A stretch of DNA of 64,000 nucleotides from Ohtaekwangia sp966211525 (GCA_966211525.1 CBIHOZ010000005.1:22941-86940); one strand, 5' to 3'; counted from the first letter of the stretch, positions 51,669 to 58,927 are shown. Made by a program: numbers and translations. Notes: generated by a model not told the origin, from the letters alone.

Positions 51669-53402
51669 TTAAATAGTTATATCCTGTTTTTCAGCCCACG
51701 CCAATCCACCGGGCAACTCCATCGTATTAAATTCCAAATGGATAACACGTCTGTGTTTCTGGCTCGTTGCTTTCGAAGACGCATGTAGCAACAGCGGCTT
51801 CATGATCTGAATACCGCACGCATCTACGTCACATATATAGGGTATACTATTCTGCGCGATCAAGTTGATCTCTTCATCCGACAATCGCTTATTATGTGAA
51901 CCTGGTATAACTTTCAGCGCTCCGTTTGTCTCATCGGTATCATCGAGGTGAATGCGGATGGTATAGGTACTCTTCAGAATTTCTTCCGGAGGACACACGC
52001 CATGTACACCGAATTTCTTTGTCCAACCGGTAAATCCAGGCTGTTCAATTTTCTCCGCTACATTGATCACAACATCCTGGTGCCAGGTAACATACCAGTT
52101 CGCATCCGGTGTCTTATCAAAAAATATAGCCTTCGTCAGAAACAGATCGGGATGGATTTTCTTCAACACCTGCAACAGGTTACTATTAAATACAGTCTCT
52201 TTCAATACCGGGATTTCCTGCAACAGATTACGAATGGCATATGTATTTTCGTCCAACCCGTTGTCTTTTAAATACCGGGCAATCTCCATCTTCATCGCAT
52301 TTACTTCCTTACGACCATACACATGACGAAGGATCATAAAACCTTTATGTGTTAATTTCTCAACCGTACTTTGAAGCGCTGCATTATTAAACTCAAACTG
52401 GTAAAGATTGAGTGCCTGCTCGAAGATGGTTTTAATTCTACGTTTCAGTCTCTCCGGGGCAAGTACTTTCACACGATCACCAAAGCCCAATATCTCCCGT
52501 TCCAGTTCAAAATTGATCTGCACATTCAAAGAGATCACCACTCCACTTCGGGTATTCTCGATAATCTGTTGCGAGTGGTGGAGAGGCTTGGTAATTATAT
52601 AAGGAGCAGTTTCGTAATCAGCTTGCAACAAAATTTTCTCCACCGGTCCGTTTGGATTTACACTTACACCAATAACATCGTTCAAAAATGCAGGTAAACT
52701 AAAAGAGTCTTTGGACACATAACGCACTTCACAGTCTTTTATACTAATGATACGATCGAGTGCCAGCGTTAATATAGGTGTGTTCTTTTTCTTGATACCA
52801 ATTACAAACCAGCGATTCCTATACTCCTTTAAATAGTATGGATGGAAATGAAATGTATTCGCACTGCGTGCCTTAAATGACTGGTAGCACAACTCGACTG
52901 TACACTTCTTAATGATTGCCTGGTATAGTGTCTCAATGTGCTCCAGCCCTTTCAGATTATCGTTCTTCTCGAAATCGATAACCGGTTCCTGGTTTGTCTT
53001 GGCTGCATATATTTTATTTTCAAGACGCTGCACCATGCCGCTCAGTTCCTGAAAATGACTGAAGCCTTTAAACTGGCGAAGGATCTCCACCACTTCCGTA
53101 AGTTTACCCAGATCCTGATCGGTTAACGGAATGTTGGTAATGGAATATTCCGGATCTTCATAACTATAGTACTTCTTCTCCTCTACTATTATAGGAGCGT
53201 TATACCCCAGCTTATCGCTGCGCATCATCTGTATATCCATCTGCACCGTGCGCTTGCTTACACCTTTGTCTATACCTTCATATTCATATAGCGTCTCCGA
53301 GCAAGCCTCTACAAGATCCTCCAGTGTCCATCGTCTATGTCTGTTTCTCAGACAATTATCAATAGTGCGGTAGCGAATAAGGGCGTTTCGATTAACAGGC
53401 AT
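51669..53402 (-). CDS. WYL-domain regulator fused to a phytanoyl-CoA-dioxygenase-like domain
   Basis: 577 residues with three parts. Residues about 1-90 are a winged helix (V-S-K-R-T-V-Q-M-D-I-Q-M-M). About 155-335 is the WYL domain and its C-terminal extension (I-I-K-K-C-T-V-E-L-C-Y-Q, F-H-P-Y-Y-L-K-E-Y-R-N-R-W-F-V-I-G). Residues 345-577 resemble PhyH-type Fe(II)/2-oxoglutarate oxygenases: W-H-Q-D (His441, Asp443), I-H-L-D-D-T-D-E-T-N-G-A-L-K-V-I-P-G-S-H, distal His540 and Arg552. WYL regulators bind ligands or nucleic acid and often govern defence or damage genes. The fusion suggests a sensor that uses or makes an oxidised product. Divergent from Ro60, with an inverted repeat between them. 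Confidence 0.88.
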   Translation of the reverse strand: MPVNRNALIRYRTIDNCLRNRHRRWTLEDLVEACSETLYEYEGIDKGVSKRTVQMDIQMMRSDKLGYNAPIIVEEKKYYSYEDPEYSITNIPLTDQDLGKLTEVVEILRQFKGFSHFQELSGMVQRLENKIYAAKTNQEPVIDFEKNDNLKGLEHIETLYQAIIKKCTVELCYQSFKARSANTFHFHPYYLKEYRNRWFVIGIKKKNTPILTLALDRIISIKDCEVRYVSKDSFSLPAFLNDVIGVSVNPNGPVEKILLQADYETAPYIITKPLHHSQQIIENTRSGVVISLNVQINFELEREILGFGDRVKVLAPERLKRRIKTIFEQALNLYQFEFNNAALQSTVEKLTHKGFMILRHVYGRKEVNAMKMEIARYLKDNGLDENTYAIRNLLQEIPVLKETVFNSNLLQVLKKIHPDLFLTKAIFFDKTPDANWYVTWHQDVVINVAEKIEQPGFTGWTKKFGVHGVCPPEEILKSTYTIRIHLDDTDETNGALKVIPGSHNKRLSDEEINLIAQNSIPYICDVDACGIQIMKPLLLHASSKATSQKHRRVIHLEFNTMELPGGLAWAEKQDITI

Positions 53403-53438
53403 TTGAAAATATTTTCAGAAAAGAAGTAAAAAATTTCC

Positions 53439-53461
53439 ACTACGCAAAAAGACTGCGCAGT
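53439..53461. promoter_or_regulatory. Probable WYL-regulator operator upstream of Ro60
   Basis: Inverted repeat ACTACGCA-7 nt-TGCGCAGT (7 of 8 pairs) in the space between the WYL gene and Ro60. A near-identical 23-bp site precedes RtcB 2 (57403-57425); the two differ by a compensatory C/G swap at the second and second-last positions. Each is followed after a few bases by CTTTCAATTTTG. Confidence 0.75.
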
Positions 53462-53468
53462 TGCCTTT

Positions 53469-53476
53469 CAATTTTG
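53469..53476 (+). promoter_or_regulatory. -7-like element of the Ro60 promoter
   Basis: CAATTTTG, close to TAnnTTTG, lies 7 bp after the inverted repeat, 24 bp before the Ro60 ATG. The same sequence context occurs before RtcB 2. Confidence 0.5.
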
Positions 53477-53500
53477 AATCGTCAATTAAACGCAAGAGTT

Positions 53501-55027
53501 ATGAAATTCAATGTATTTCGTAAAGCAAAAGAAACCGTAAACTACCAACAGGCTAAAGCTTATGTACTGGATGAACGTACAGATCTGTATAGCGCTGTAG
53601 TTACCACTTCGCTGAGCGACAAGTTTTATGAGACTACCGACAAACGTGTAGATCGCATCCGTGCATTGATCGCCAAGAACGACCCTGCGTTTGTTGCACG
53701 TCTTGCCATCTATACCCGCAATAGAATGTATATGCGTAGTATACCATTGGTGTTAGCGGTTGAATTGGCAAAGACGCAATCCGGTAATGGTATAGTTCGT
53801 AAAACTATAAAAGGTGTTATACAACGGGCTGATGAGATCACCGAACTGTTGGCATACTACCAGTTAGCGAACCAGCGTACCGGCACTAAAAAGCTGAACA
53901 AACTATCCAAGCAAATACAGCATGGATTATCCGATGCATTCAATCGCTTTGATGAATATCAGTTCGCTAAATATGATCGTTCTGCCGAGATCAAATTGAA
54001 AGATGCCTTGTTCATCGTTCACCCAAAAGCGGAGAACGAAGCGCAACAAGAACTTTTCAACAAGATCGCGAAAGGAACACTGGAGACACCGTATACCTGG
54101 GAAACCGAGTTGTCTGCTTTAGGACAACAAAAGTTTGCCGATGAAAAAGAGAAACGTGCTGCATTCCGTAAAACGTGGGAAGCATTGATCGCAAGCGGAA
54201 AATTAGGCTATATGGCATTGCTGCGAAACCTGCGAAATATACTGGAAGCCGAAGTATCAGCACAGTCTATCGCACAAGTATGTACTACATTGTCCAATAT
54301 CCATGCCGTTGCAAAGTCAAAGCAGTTACCATTCCGTTTTCTGGCGGCATATCGTGAAATAAAGGAAGTACAATCTGACTTTACTTCAAAGATATTGGAC
54401 GCACTTGAGACAGCTGTTTCCCATAGTGTAGTAAACATACGCGGATTTAATAGCGAGACTTCGGTATTGATAGCCTGCGATGTATCCGGCTCTATGCAAA
54501 AAGCGATCTCTGCCAAAAGTAAAGTATTGTACTATGATATAGGCTTGATGTTAGCAATGTTATTGCAGTCTCGTTGTGAGCGCGTACAAACCGGTATGTT
54601 TGGCGATACCTGGAAAACTATACAGATGTCCAGAAAAAATATACTGGCTAATGTCCAGGAATTTTACAACCGCGAAGGTGAAGTTGGTTATTCAACCAAC
54701 GGCTACCTGGTTATAAAAGACCTGATCGATCGCGGTAAAGCAGTCGATAAAGTAATGATGTTTACTGACTGCCAGTTGTGGAACAGCAACGGTACGGTAG
54801 ATACATTTGGATCAAGTATACCATGGTTGTGGAGACAGTATAAAAAAATAGCGCCACGTGCAAAGCTATATTTATTCGACCTGGCCGGGTACGGAAGCAC
54901 TCCGATCGATGTACAACAAGACGATGTATACCTGATCGCAGGCTGGTCTGATAAAATCTTCGATGTATTAGCTGCACTGGAAGACGGTGAAAGTGCGCTG
55001 GCACAAATAGAAAATATAGAACTATAA
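53501..55027 (+). CDS. rsr: Ro60 / Rsr (TROVE-domain RNA-binding protein)
   Basis: Ring-shaped RNA quality-control protein that binds Y RNAs on its outside and aberrant RNA ends in its hole. 508 residues from the ATG at 53501. The TROVE HEAT-like repeats span about 10-310 (R-N-R-M-Y-M-R-S-I-P-L-V-L-A-V-E-L-A, K-L-G-Y-M-A-L-L-R-N-L-R-N-I). The C-terminal von Willebrand A domain has an intact metal site D-V-S-G-S-M (327-332) and F-T-D-C-Q-L-W later. An array of Y-RNA-like elements begins 50 bp after its stop, as expected for a Ro60 locus. Regulated, it seems, by the divergent WYL protein. Confidence 0.95.
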   Translation: MKFNVFRKAKETVNYQQAKAYVLDERTDLYSAVVTTSLSDKFYETTDKRVDRIRALIAKNDPAFVARLAIYTRNRMYMRSIPLVLAVELAKTQSGNGIVRKTIKGVIQRADEITELLAYYQLANQRTGTKKLNKLSKQIQHGLSDAFNRFDEYQFAKYDRSAEIKLKDALFIVHPKAENEAQQELFNKIAKGTLETPYTWETELSALGQQKFADEKEKRAAFRKTWEALIASGKLGYMALLRNLRNILEAEVSAQSIAQVCTTLSNIHAVAKSKQLPFRFLAAYREIKEVQSDFTSKILDALETAVSHSVVNIRGFNSETSVLIACDVSGSMQKAISAKSKVLYYDIGLMLAMLLQSRCERVQTGMFGDTWKTIQMSRKNILANVQEFYNREGEVGYSTNGYLVIKDLIDRGKAVDKVMMFTDCQLWNSNGTVDTFGSSIPWLWRQYKKIAPRAKLYLFDLAGYGSTPIDVQQDDVYLIAGWSDKIFDVLAALEDGESALAQIENIEL

Positions 55028-55032
55028 GCTGT

Positions 55033-55059
55033 ACCTCTCCTTCATTGTGAAGGAGAGGT
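55033..55059 (+). terminator. Perfect hairpin after Ro60
   Basis: ACCTCTCCTTCA and TGAAGGAGAGGT form a 12-bp stem with a 3-nt loop, 6 bp after the stop codon. The tail TTATAAAG is not T-rich, so it may be a terminator, a processing site or an end-protecting hairpin. Confidence 0.55.
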
Positions 55060-55080
55060 TTATAAAGAAATTAAAAATAA

Positions 55081-55217
55081 ATAAGGATGTCGTAGAGGTG
55101 GGTTACTTCGCTCGACAAATGGGAGGAATCACATATCCATCAAGTATGGAAAAGTGTTCCGGGTTCGACTCCCGGCAAGCAATGCCCAATTACCCTGCTT
55201 CGTCTTTTACTCCTTAT
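55081..55217 (+). ncRNA. Candidate Y RNA with tRNA-like module (YrlA-like)
   Basis: A 137-nt element closed by a perfect 7-bp stem ATAAGGA/TCCTTAT. It starts with the array motif TGTCGTAG-7 nt-TTACTTCG (55088-55110). Distal CTTCGTC (55198-55204) can pair with GTCGTAG, and GGGT with ACCC extends the helix. In the interior, CCGGG TTCGACT CCCGG is a clear T-arm and CCAT/ATGG makes another hairpin. This matches the plan of bacterial Y RNAs: a Ro-binding helix plus a tRNA-like domain. Its place just after Ro60 supports this. No promoter recognised; probably cut from the Ro60 transcript. Confidence 0.65.
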
Positions 55218-55233
55218 CTATTTATTGATCTTG

Positions 55234-55301
55234 TGAAAGATGCCGTAGAGTGGAATTACTTCGCGATTGAAAACAGATTCCATTCGGCTATAGCTCTTTC
55301 A
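55234..55301 (+). ncRNA. Candidate Y-like RNA, second array element
   Basis: 68 nt closed by TGAAAGA/TCTTTCA (7 of 7). Motif TGCCGTAG-7 nt-TTACTTCG at 55241-55263. GCCG pairs with CGGC (55285-55288), then AGTGGAAT with ATTCCATT (8 bp), leaving UAG bulged. The variable 7-nt part of the motif is thus complementary to a downstream segment, as in elements 1 and 3. No T-arm. Confidence 0.6.
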
Positions 55302-55302
55302 T

Positions 55303-55373
55303 AAAAAGGTGCCGTACATGAGAGTTACTTCGATCTTGGGAATCTAACAGTCTCTTATGGTTTATTGCCCTTT
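55303..55373 (+). ncRNA. Candidate Y-like RNA, third array element
   Basis: Closed by AAAGG/CCTTT. Motif TGCCGTAC-7 nt-TTACTTCG at 55310-55332. CATGAGAG pairs with CTCTTATG over 8 bp (one G-U). A loop CTTGGGA with partial stem (GAT/ATC) resembles a Pro anticodon arm. Weaker than elements 1 and 2. Confidence 0.5.
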
Positions 55374-55389
55374 AAGATATTAAGAAAAA

Positions 55390-55461
55390 TAACAGGTGCC
55401 GTAGAATAGCGTTACTTCGGCTTTTAACCGGGAGGTCGCAGGTTCAAGTCCTGCTCTGTTA
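55390..55461 (+). tRNA. tRNA-Lys-like RNA (anticodon TTT) carrying the array motif
   Basis: 72 nt: acceptor TAACAGG/TCTGTTA (last pair G-U), anticodon arm TTCGG CTTTTAA CCGGG giving TTT, variable AGGTC, T-arm GCAGG TTCAAGT CCTGC. The D-arm is replaced by the array motif TGCCGTAG-7 nt-TTACTTCG (55397-55419). GCCGTAG can also pair with CTTCGGC, the Y-like helix. It may be a hybrid of a Y-like motif and a tRNA; whether it is charged is unknown. Confidence 0.55.
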
Positions 55462-55469
55462 ACCTAACC

Positions 55470-55503
55470 TAACAGATAGCTCAGTTGGTAGAGCACCAAA
55501 CAC
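55470..55503 (+). other. Canonical tRNA 5' half without a matching 3' half downstream
   Basis: TAACAGA, TA, GCTC, AGTTGGTA, GAGC, A is a standard acceptor and D-arm start. After about 30 nt it runs into a palindromic repeat. Its acceptor strand pairs 7 of 7 with TCTGTTA of the preceding Lys-like RNA, 8 nt upstream, i.e. in permuted order. Confidence 0.55.
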
Positions 55504-55530
55504 GTACGCTTTTCGCCTGTCGCCCTGTTC

Positions 55531-55613
55531 TTTTGCCCGCAGAACGCGCAGATATACGCAGAACATTGTTTCAATTTTATTCTGCGTTCATCTGCGTGAT
55601 CCGCGGGCCAAAA
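55531..55613. repeat. Long imperfect palindrome (MITE-like repeat)
   Basis: Arms of about 33 nt (55531-55563 and 55580-55613) pair with few mismatches and have a 16-nt loop. They contain TCTGCG/CGCAGA repeats and begin and end TTTTG...CAAAA. The sequence type is common in intergenic regions of Bacteroidota. It interrupts the tRNA array. Nothing recognised from 55614 to 55780. Confidence 0.7.
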
Positions 55614-55786
55614 ATGAGATATACTATATACTATAGATAAAGATTTTTGACGTGATCGTAATGACGTGTCAAAACGTGGAAGAGGCAAAGGATCAAAGAC
55701 CTGATGAGAGTTTCTGTATAACTCCATAGTGTTGCGCTGCTTTGCATCGTAAACATGCTGCTTTACCGAATGTTGTCTTCCGCCAA

Positions 55787-55855
55787 TTTGTGGGTCGAAG
55801 GTTCAACTCCTTCTCCGTTCCTGAACGGATAGCTCAGTCTGGGTAGAGCAACAAA
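55787..55855 (+). tRNA. Apparently circularly permuted tRNA gene
   Basis: The 3' half comes first: TTTGT (anticodon stem 3' strand), GGGTC, T-arm GAAGG TTCAACT CCTTC, acceptor TCCGTTC. After only two bases (CT) comes the 5' half: GAACGGA, TA, D-arm GCTC AGTCTGGGTA GAGC, A, ACAAA. Put in normal order, every stem pairs perfectly (acceptor 7, D 4, anticodon 5, T 5). The anticodon loop would have to come from the flanks (CGCCAA before, TAAACC after), so the anticodon cannot be read. Alternative: remnants of two tandem tRNA copies. Confidence 0.55.
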
Positions 55856-55856
55856 T

Positions 55857-55928
55857 AAACCGGGTTCGAATCCCATCACACTTTTAATGTGAACGCTCAA
55901 TTGGTAGAGCAATGGACTCAAAATCCAT
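55857..55928 (+). tRNA. Second permuted or scrambled tRNA (anticodon CAA)
   Basis: T-arm-like CCGGG TTCGAAT CCCAT (3 of 5 pairs) and TCACACT precede AATGTGA (6 of 7 pairs), D-arm GCTC AATTGGTA GAGC and a full anticodon arm ATGGA CTCAAAA TCCAT with anticodon CAA. Here the break lies between anticodon arm and T-arm. No T-arm follows; instead a TGTCCA/TGGACA hairpin (55940-55961). A Leu tRNA should have a long variable arm, which is not seen. From 55962 to 56239 I see no gene, only AT-rich leader of the slipin gene. Confidence 0.4.
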
Positions 55929-56239
55929 AACGATGAAGCTGTCCACTTCTAAAAATGGACAAAAGAAAAAGCAGCAAGAGGCAAGCCCGTTTAACTACTC
56001 TCGCAGTGGTTACACAATCTGCCGAATGCTTTGAAAATGTAAGAACGTCTAACAACGGCATTTACTTTTCTGATTGCAATAGTCGTTACACCAGGTATAT
56101 ATATACCCGTCAACATGACTATCTCTTCCTGAAAACTAAACGAACCGCGTTACACTTCACTTGCACTTCCGCATTGGGGAGATGGTTTGTCTTGCGCTGC
56201 TGTTCAAAAAAACTTTTAGTAACTATAATTTATATAACA

Positions 56240-57343
56240 ATGAAAAGGGTTAGAATTAACACCGGAAAGATCGGATTGGTATTCAGAAATGGTAATTACA
56301 AGCGCGTAGTTGCCGAGGGAGTATACTGGTTATTGCCGAATGAAGATGTACTTGTATACGATATGGCCAAACCTTTTCATGCGTCAATAGAACTGAGTAT
56401 ACTGTTACGCGACACTGCACTGGCAGAGCGATTAACGGTAGTTGATGTAAAAGATCAGGAGATTGTGTTACACTACGAGAATGGCATTTTCAAAAGTGTA
56501 TTGATTGCCGGCCGGTACGCATACTGGAAAGGATTAATTGATTATTCTTTTGTACGCGTTGATTTGAGTAAAATCGAGATCAACGAGAACATCAATAAAC
56601 CTACACTTTTACGAAAAGAAGTGATGCCCTATATCCGTGTATTTGCCGTGGAGTCGTATGAAAAAGGAATTTTACTGATCGATGGTAAATTTGTAAAAAT
56701 ACTGGAAACTGGTGTATACTATTTCTGGAAGAACCCGACTGTTATCTCGGTTCTGAAAGCAGACTTGCGCCAATTGCAACTGGAGATTTCCGGACAGGAA
56801 ATCCTGACCAAAGACAAAGCTGCTTTAAGAGTAAATTTTTACACACAGTATAGAGTAACAGATGTGGTAAAAGCGCTGATCGAAACCAAGGATTATGAGA
56901 AACAGCTTTACATCCTGGTACAATTAGCGTTGCGCGAGATCGTTGGTACACTTTCTTTGGATGAATTGCTGGAGAAAAAAGATTCCATTGCATCGTATGT
57001 CTTATCGAGTCTGAAAGATAAAGCGGATGCACTCGGTGTTGTGATCAAAGACTGTGGTGTACGTGATATTATTTTACCAGGTGAAGTAAAAGATATCATG
57101 AACCAGGTATTGATCGCCCAGAAAAAAGCGGAAGCGAACGTGATTACACGCAGAGAAGAAACGGCTTCAACCAGGAGTTTACTGAACACCGCAAAACTGA
57201 TGGAAGAAAACGCTATGTTATTCAAATTGAAAGAAATGGAATACGTAGAGAAGATTGCCGACAAGATTAACAGCATTTCGTTATCAGGTGGAAACCAGGT
57301 ACTCGATCAGCTGCGGAATATCTTTGTTCCCGCCAAGGGATGA
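56240..57343 (+). CDS. Slipin / SPFH (band 7) protein
   Basis: 367 residues from the ATG at 56240; an open frame reaching back to 55955 lies in the RNA array and is not protein-like. The band 7 domain covers about 170-290 (V-L-K-A-D-L-R-Q-L-Q-L, A-L-R-V-N-F-Y-T-Q-Y-R-V-T-D, L-A-L-R-E-I-V-G-T-L-S-L-D-E-L) with a C-terminal helical, Ala/Glu-rich part. There is no clear membrane helix. Residues 1-165 hold three copies of a G-x-[YF]-[KV]-x-V-L-x2-G-x-Y-x2-W unit (near 18, 82, 149). Slipins often neighbour RtcB; here RtcB 2 follows 120 bp on. Probably a scaffold at the membrane. Confidence 0.88.
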   Translation: MKRVRINTGKIGLVFRNGNYKRVVAEGVYWLLPNEDVLVYDMAKPFHASIELSILLRDTALAERLTVVDVKDQEIVLHYENGIFKSVLIAGRYAYWKGLIDYSFVRVDLSKIEINENINKPTLLRKEVMPYIRVFAVESYEKGILLIDGKFVKILETGVYYFWKNPTVISVLKADLRQLQLEISGQEILTKDKAALRVNFYTQYRVTDVVKALIETKDYEKQLYILVQLALREIVGTLSLDELLEKKDSIASYVLSSLKDKADALGVVIKDCGVRDIILPGEVKDIMNQVLIAQKKAEANVITRREETASTRSLLNTAKLMEENAMLFKLKEMEYVEKIADKINSISLSGGNQVLDQLRNIFVPAKG

Positions 57344-57402
57344 TATACTTTAGAGAGCGTACAGTTTGTATTCTCTCTTTAAAAAAATCAGGATATATTT
57401 TC

Positions 57403-57425
57403 AGTACGCAAAAAGGTTGCGTACT
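57403..57425. promoter_or_regulatory. Probable WYL-regulator operator upstream of RtcB 2
   Basis: Perfect inverted repeat AGTACGCAA-5 nt-TTGCGTACT. Eighteen of 23 positions match the site upstream of Ro60. CTTTCAATTTTG follows, as there, and the RtcB 2 ATG lies 38 bp on. Confidence 0.8.
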
Positions 57426-57463
57426 GATCTTTCAATTTTGTATCGTTAAACAGAACATTAATT

Positions 57464-58870
57464 ATGAACATAACAGGAAACGATCTGATCGCGATAGGAT
57501 TTAAACCCGGTAAAGCTATTGGTATTGCATTAGACATCCTCGCGAAAGATTATGCTACACTGGAGTCTGAAAAGCAACTAACACTTTTCAAGCCGGTTCT
57601 TGAAGATCCGTCTGCTTTTATAACGCACGATAAACTTTCTGCATTGGCTATTGAACTGTTAAAACCCTTGGACAATACCATTGCGCTGGCTGAATCTGGA
57701 AAGTCGTACGAGATATATGGTGCTCATGCCATCGAGCAAGGTGCATTGAACCAGATGGCTACGGCTATGCGTCTGCCTGTTACAGTAGCCGGTGCGTTGA
57801 TGCCGGATGCCCACCAGGGATATGGCTTACCGATAGGCGGGGTGCTTGCTACAAAAAATGCAGTGATACCATACGGTGTTGGTGTAGATATAGGTTGCAG
57901 AATGTGTATGACTATATATAACATCGCTCCTGCTACACTGGAAGCCAAACGTGAAGACCTGAAAAAGATGTTAGTACAAAACACCATGTTTGGGACAGCA
58001 ACGTTCAAGAAGCCGAAAGATCACCCGATCTTCGAGCGAAAGGAATTCAGCGAACTAAGCATTGTGCGCGAACTGAAAGACCGTGCATGGCAACAGATCG
58101 GTTCTTCCGGTGGCGGAAATCACTTTGTTGAATTTGGTATTGTTGAGATACTGAATCCGATCAATGAATTCAATTTACCGCCAGGACAATATGTAGCTTT
58201 ACTATCACACTCTGGTTCGCGTGGACTTGGTGCCAACATTGCGCGTTATTATACAGATATAGCAATGGACGTGTGTAAACTGCCGCAGGAAGCAAAGCAT
58301 CTGGCGTGGCTTGATCTGGACACAGAAGCCGGACAGGAATACTGGATGGCGATGAACCTTGCCGGTGATTATGCTTCTGCATGTCACCACCAGATACACG
58401 AGCGTATGGCCATTGGGTTGCGTGAGACACCTTTAGCGATGATTGAGAACCACCATAACTTTGCGTGGAAAGAGAAAGATATACTTGGAAACGAGATCAT
58501 CGTTCACCGAAAGGGCGCAACACCAGCTGGTAAAGATGTGCTGGGTATTATACCCGGATCGATGGCAACACCGGGCTTTATAGTACGTGGTAAAGGTTTG
58601 GCAGCATCTATCAATTCTGCATCACATGGTGCAGGCCGACAGATGTCCCGTACAAAAGCAAAGCAAACTATTTTACCCGGACAGGTAAATAAGGTATTGA
58701 AAGAAGCTGGCGTTGAGTTGATCGGCTCCGGCTTAGATGAAGCGCCAATGGCCTATAAAAATATACACCAGGTAATGGATTCGCAGAAAGACCTGGTGGA
58801 AGTATTAGGCTCTTTCATGCCAAAGATTGTAAGAATGTGCGGTGATGAAAAATTTCAGGAAGTGGATTAG
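57464..58870 (+). CDS. rtcB: RtcB-family RNA ligase, copy 2
   Basis: 468 residues with the same motifs as copy 1: P-D-A-H-Q-G-Y-G-L-P-I-G-G-V, V-G-V-D-I-G-C-R, S-S-G-G-G-N-H-F, S-H-S-G-S-R-G-L-G, E-N-H-H-N-F-A-W, V-H-R-K-G-A-T. The two copies are close in length and motif but differ over much of the chain, so duplication is old or one was acquired. This copy carries the WYL-type operator, copy 1 a leader-peptide type region, so they probably answer to different signals. Confidence 0.95.
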   Translation: MNITGNDLIAIGFKPGKAIGIALDILAKDYATLESEKQLTLFKPVLEDPSAFITHDKLSALAIELLKPLDNTIALAESGKSYEIYGAHAIEQGALNQMATAMRLPVTVAGALMPDAHQGYGLPIGGVLATKNAVIPYGVGVDIGCRMCMTIYNIAPATLEAKREDLKKMLVQNTMFGTATFKKPKDHPIFERKEFSELSIVRELKDRAWQQIGSSGGGNHFVEFGIVEILNPINEFNLPPGQYVALLSHSGSRGLGANIARYYTDIAMDVCKLPQEAKHLAWLDLDTEAGQEYWMAMNLAGDYASACHHQIHERMAIGLRETPLAMIENHHNFAWKEKDILGNEIIVHRKGATPAGKDVLGIIPGSMATPGFIVRGKGLAASINSASHGAGRQMSRTKAKQTILPGQVNKVLKEAGVELIGSGLDEAPMAYKNIHQVMDSQKDLVEVLGSFMPKIVRMCGDEKFQEVD

Positions 58871-58915
58871 TATAATTTAAATCCGGGAGTATATCTATAC
58901 TATCAAAATTAGGGA

Positions 58916-58923
58916 TATATTTG
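58916..58923 (+). promoter_or_regulatory. -7 element (TATATTTG) of a small transcript
   Basis: Perfect TAnnTTTG match 4 bp before a small ATG frame, with a strong terminator 114 bp further on. Confidence 0.6.
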
Positions 58924-58927
58924 CGTC

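Noticed and set aside
55081..55217. Element 1 as an intron-containing tRNA
   Set aside because: The acceptor pairs, but D and anticodon arms cannot be placed; the Y-RNA plan explains it better.
55081..55461. Four regular motif copies taken as a CRISPR array
   Set aside because: Spacing is unequal (153, 69, 87 nt), the repeat contains a variable core that base-pairs downstream, and no cas genes are present.
50236..55928. Search for an ochre-suppressor tRNA (TTA anticodon) to read the Thg1 stop
   Set aside because: Readable anticodons are GTG, GTA, TGG, GTT, TTT and CAA; none is TTA.
55955..56239. N-terminal extension of the slipin reading frame
   Set aside because: It lies in the RNA array leader, has odd composition and no band 7 similarity; ATG 56240 starts the recognisable protein.
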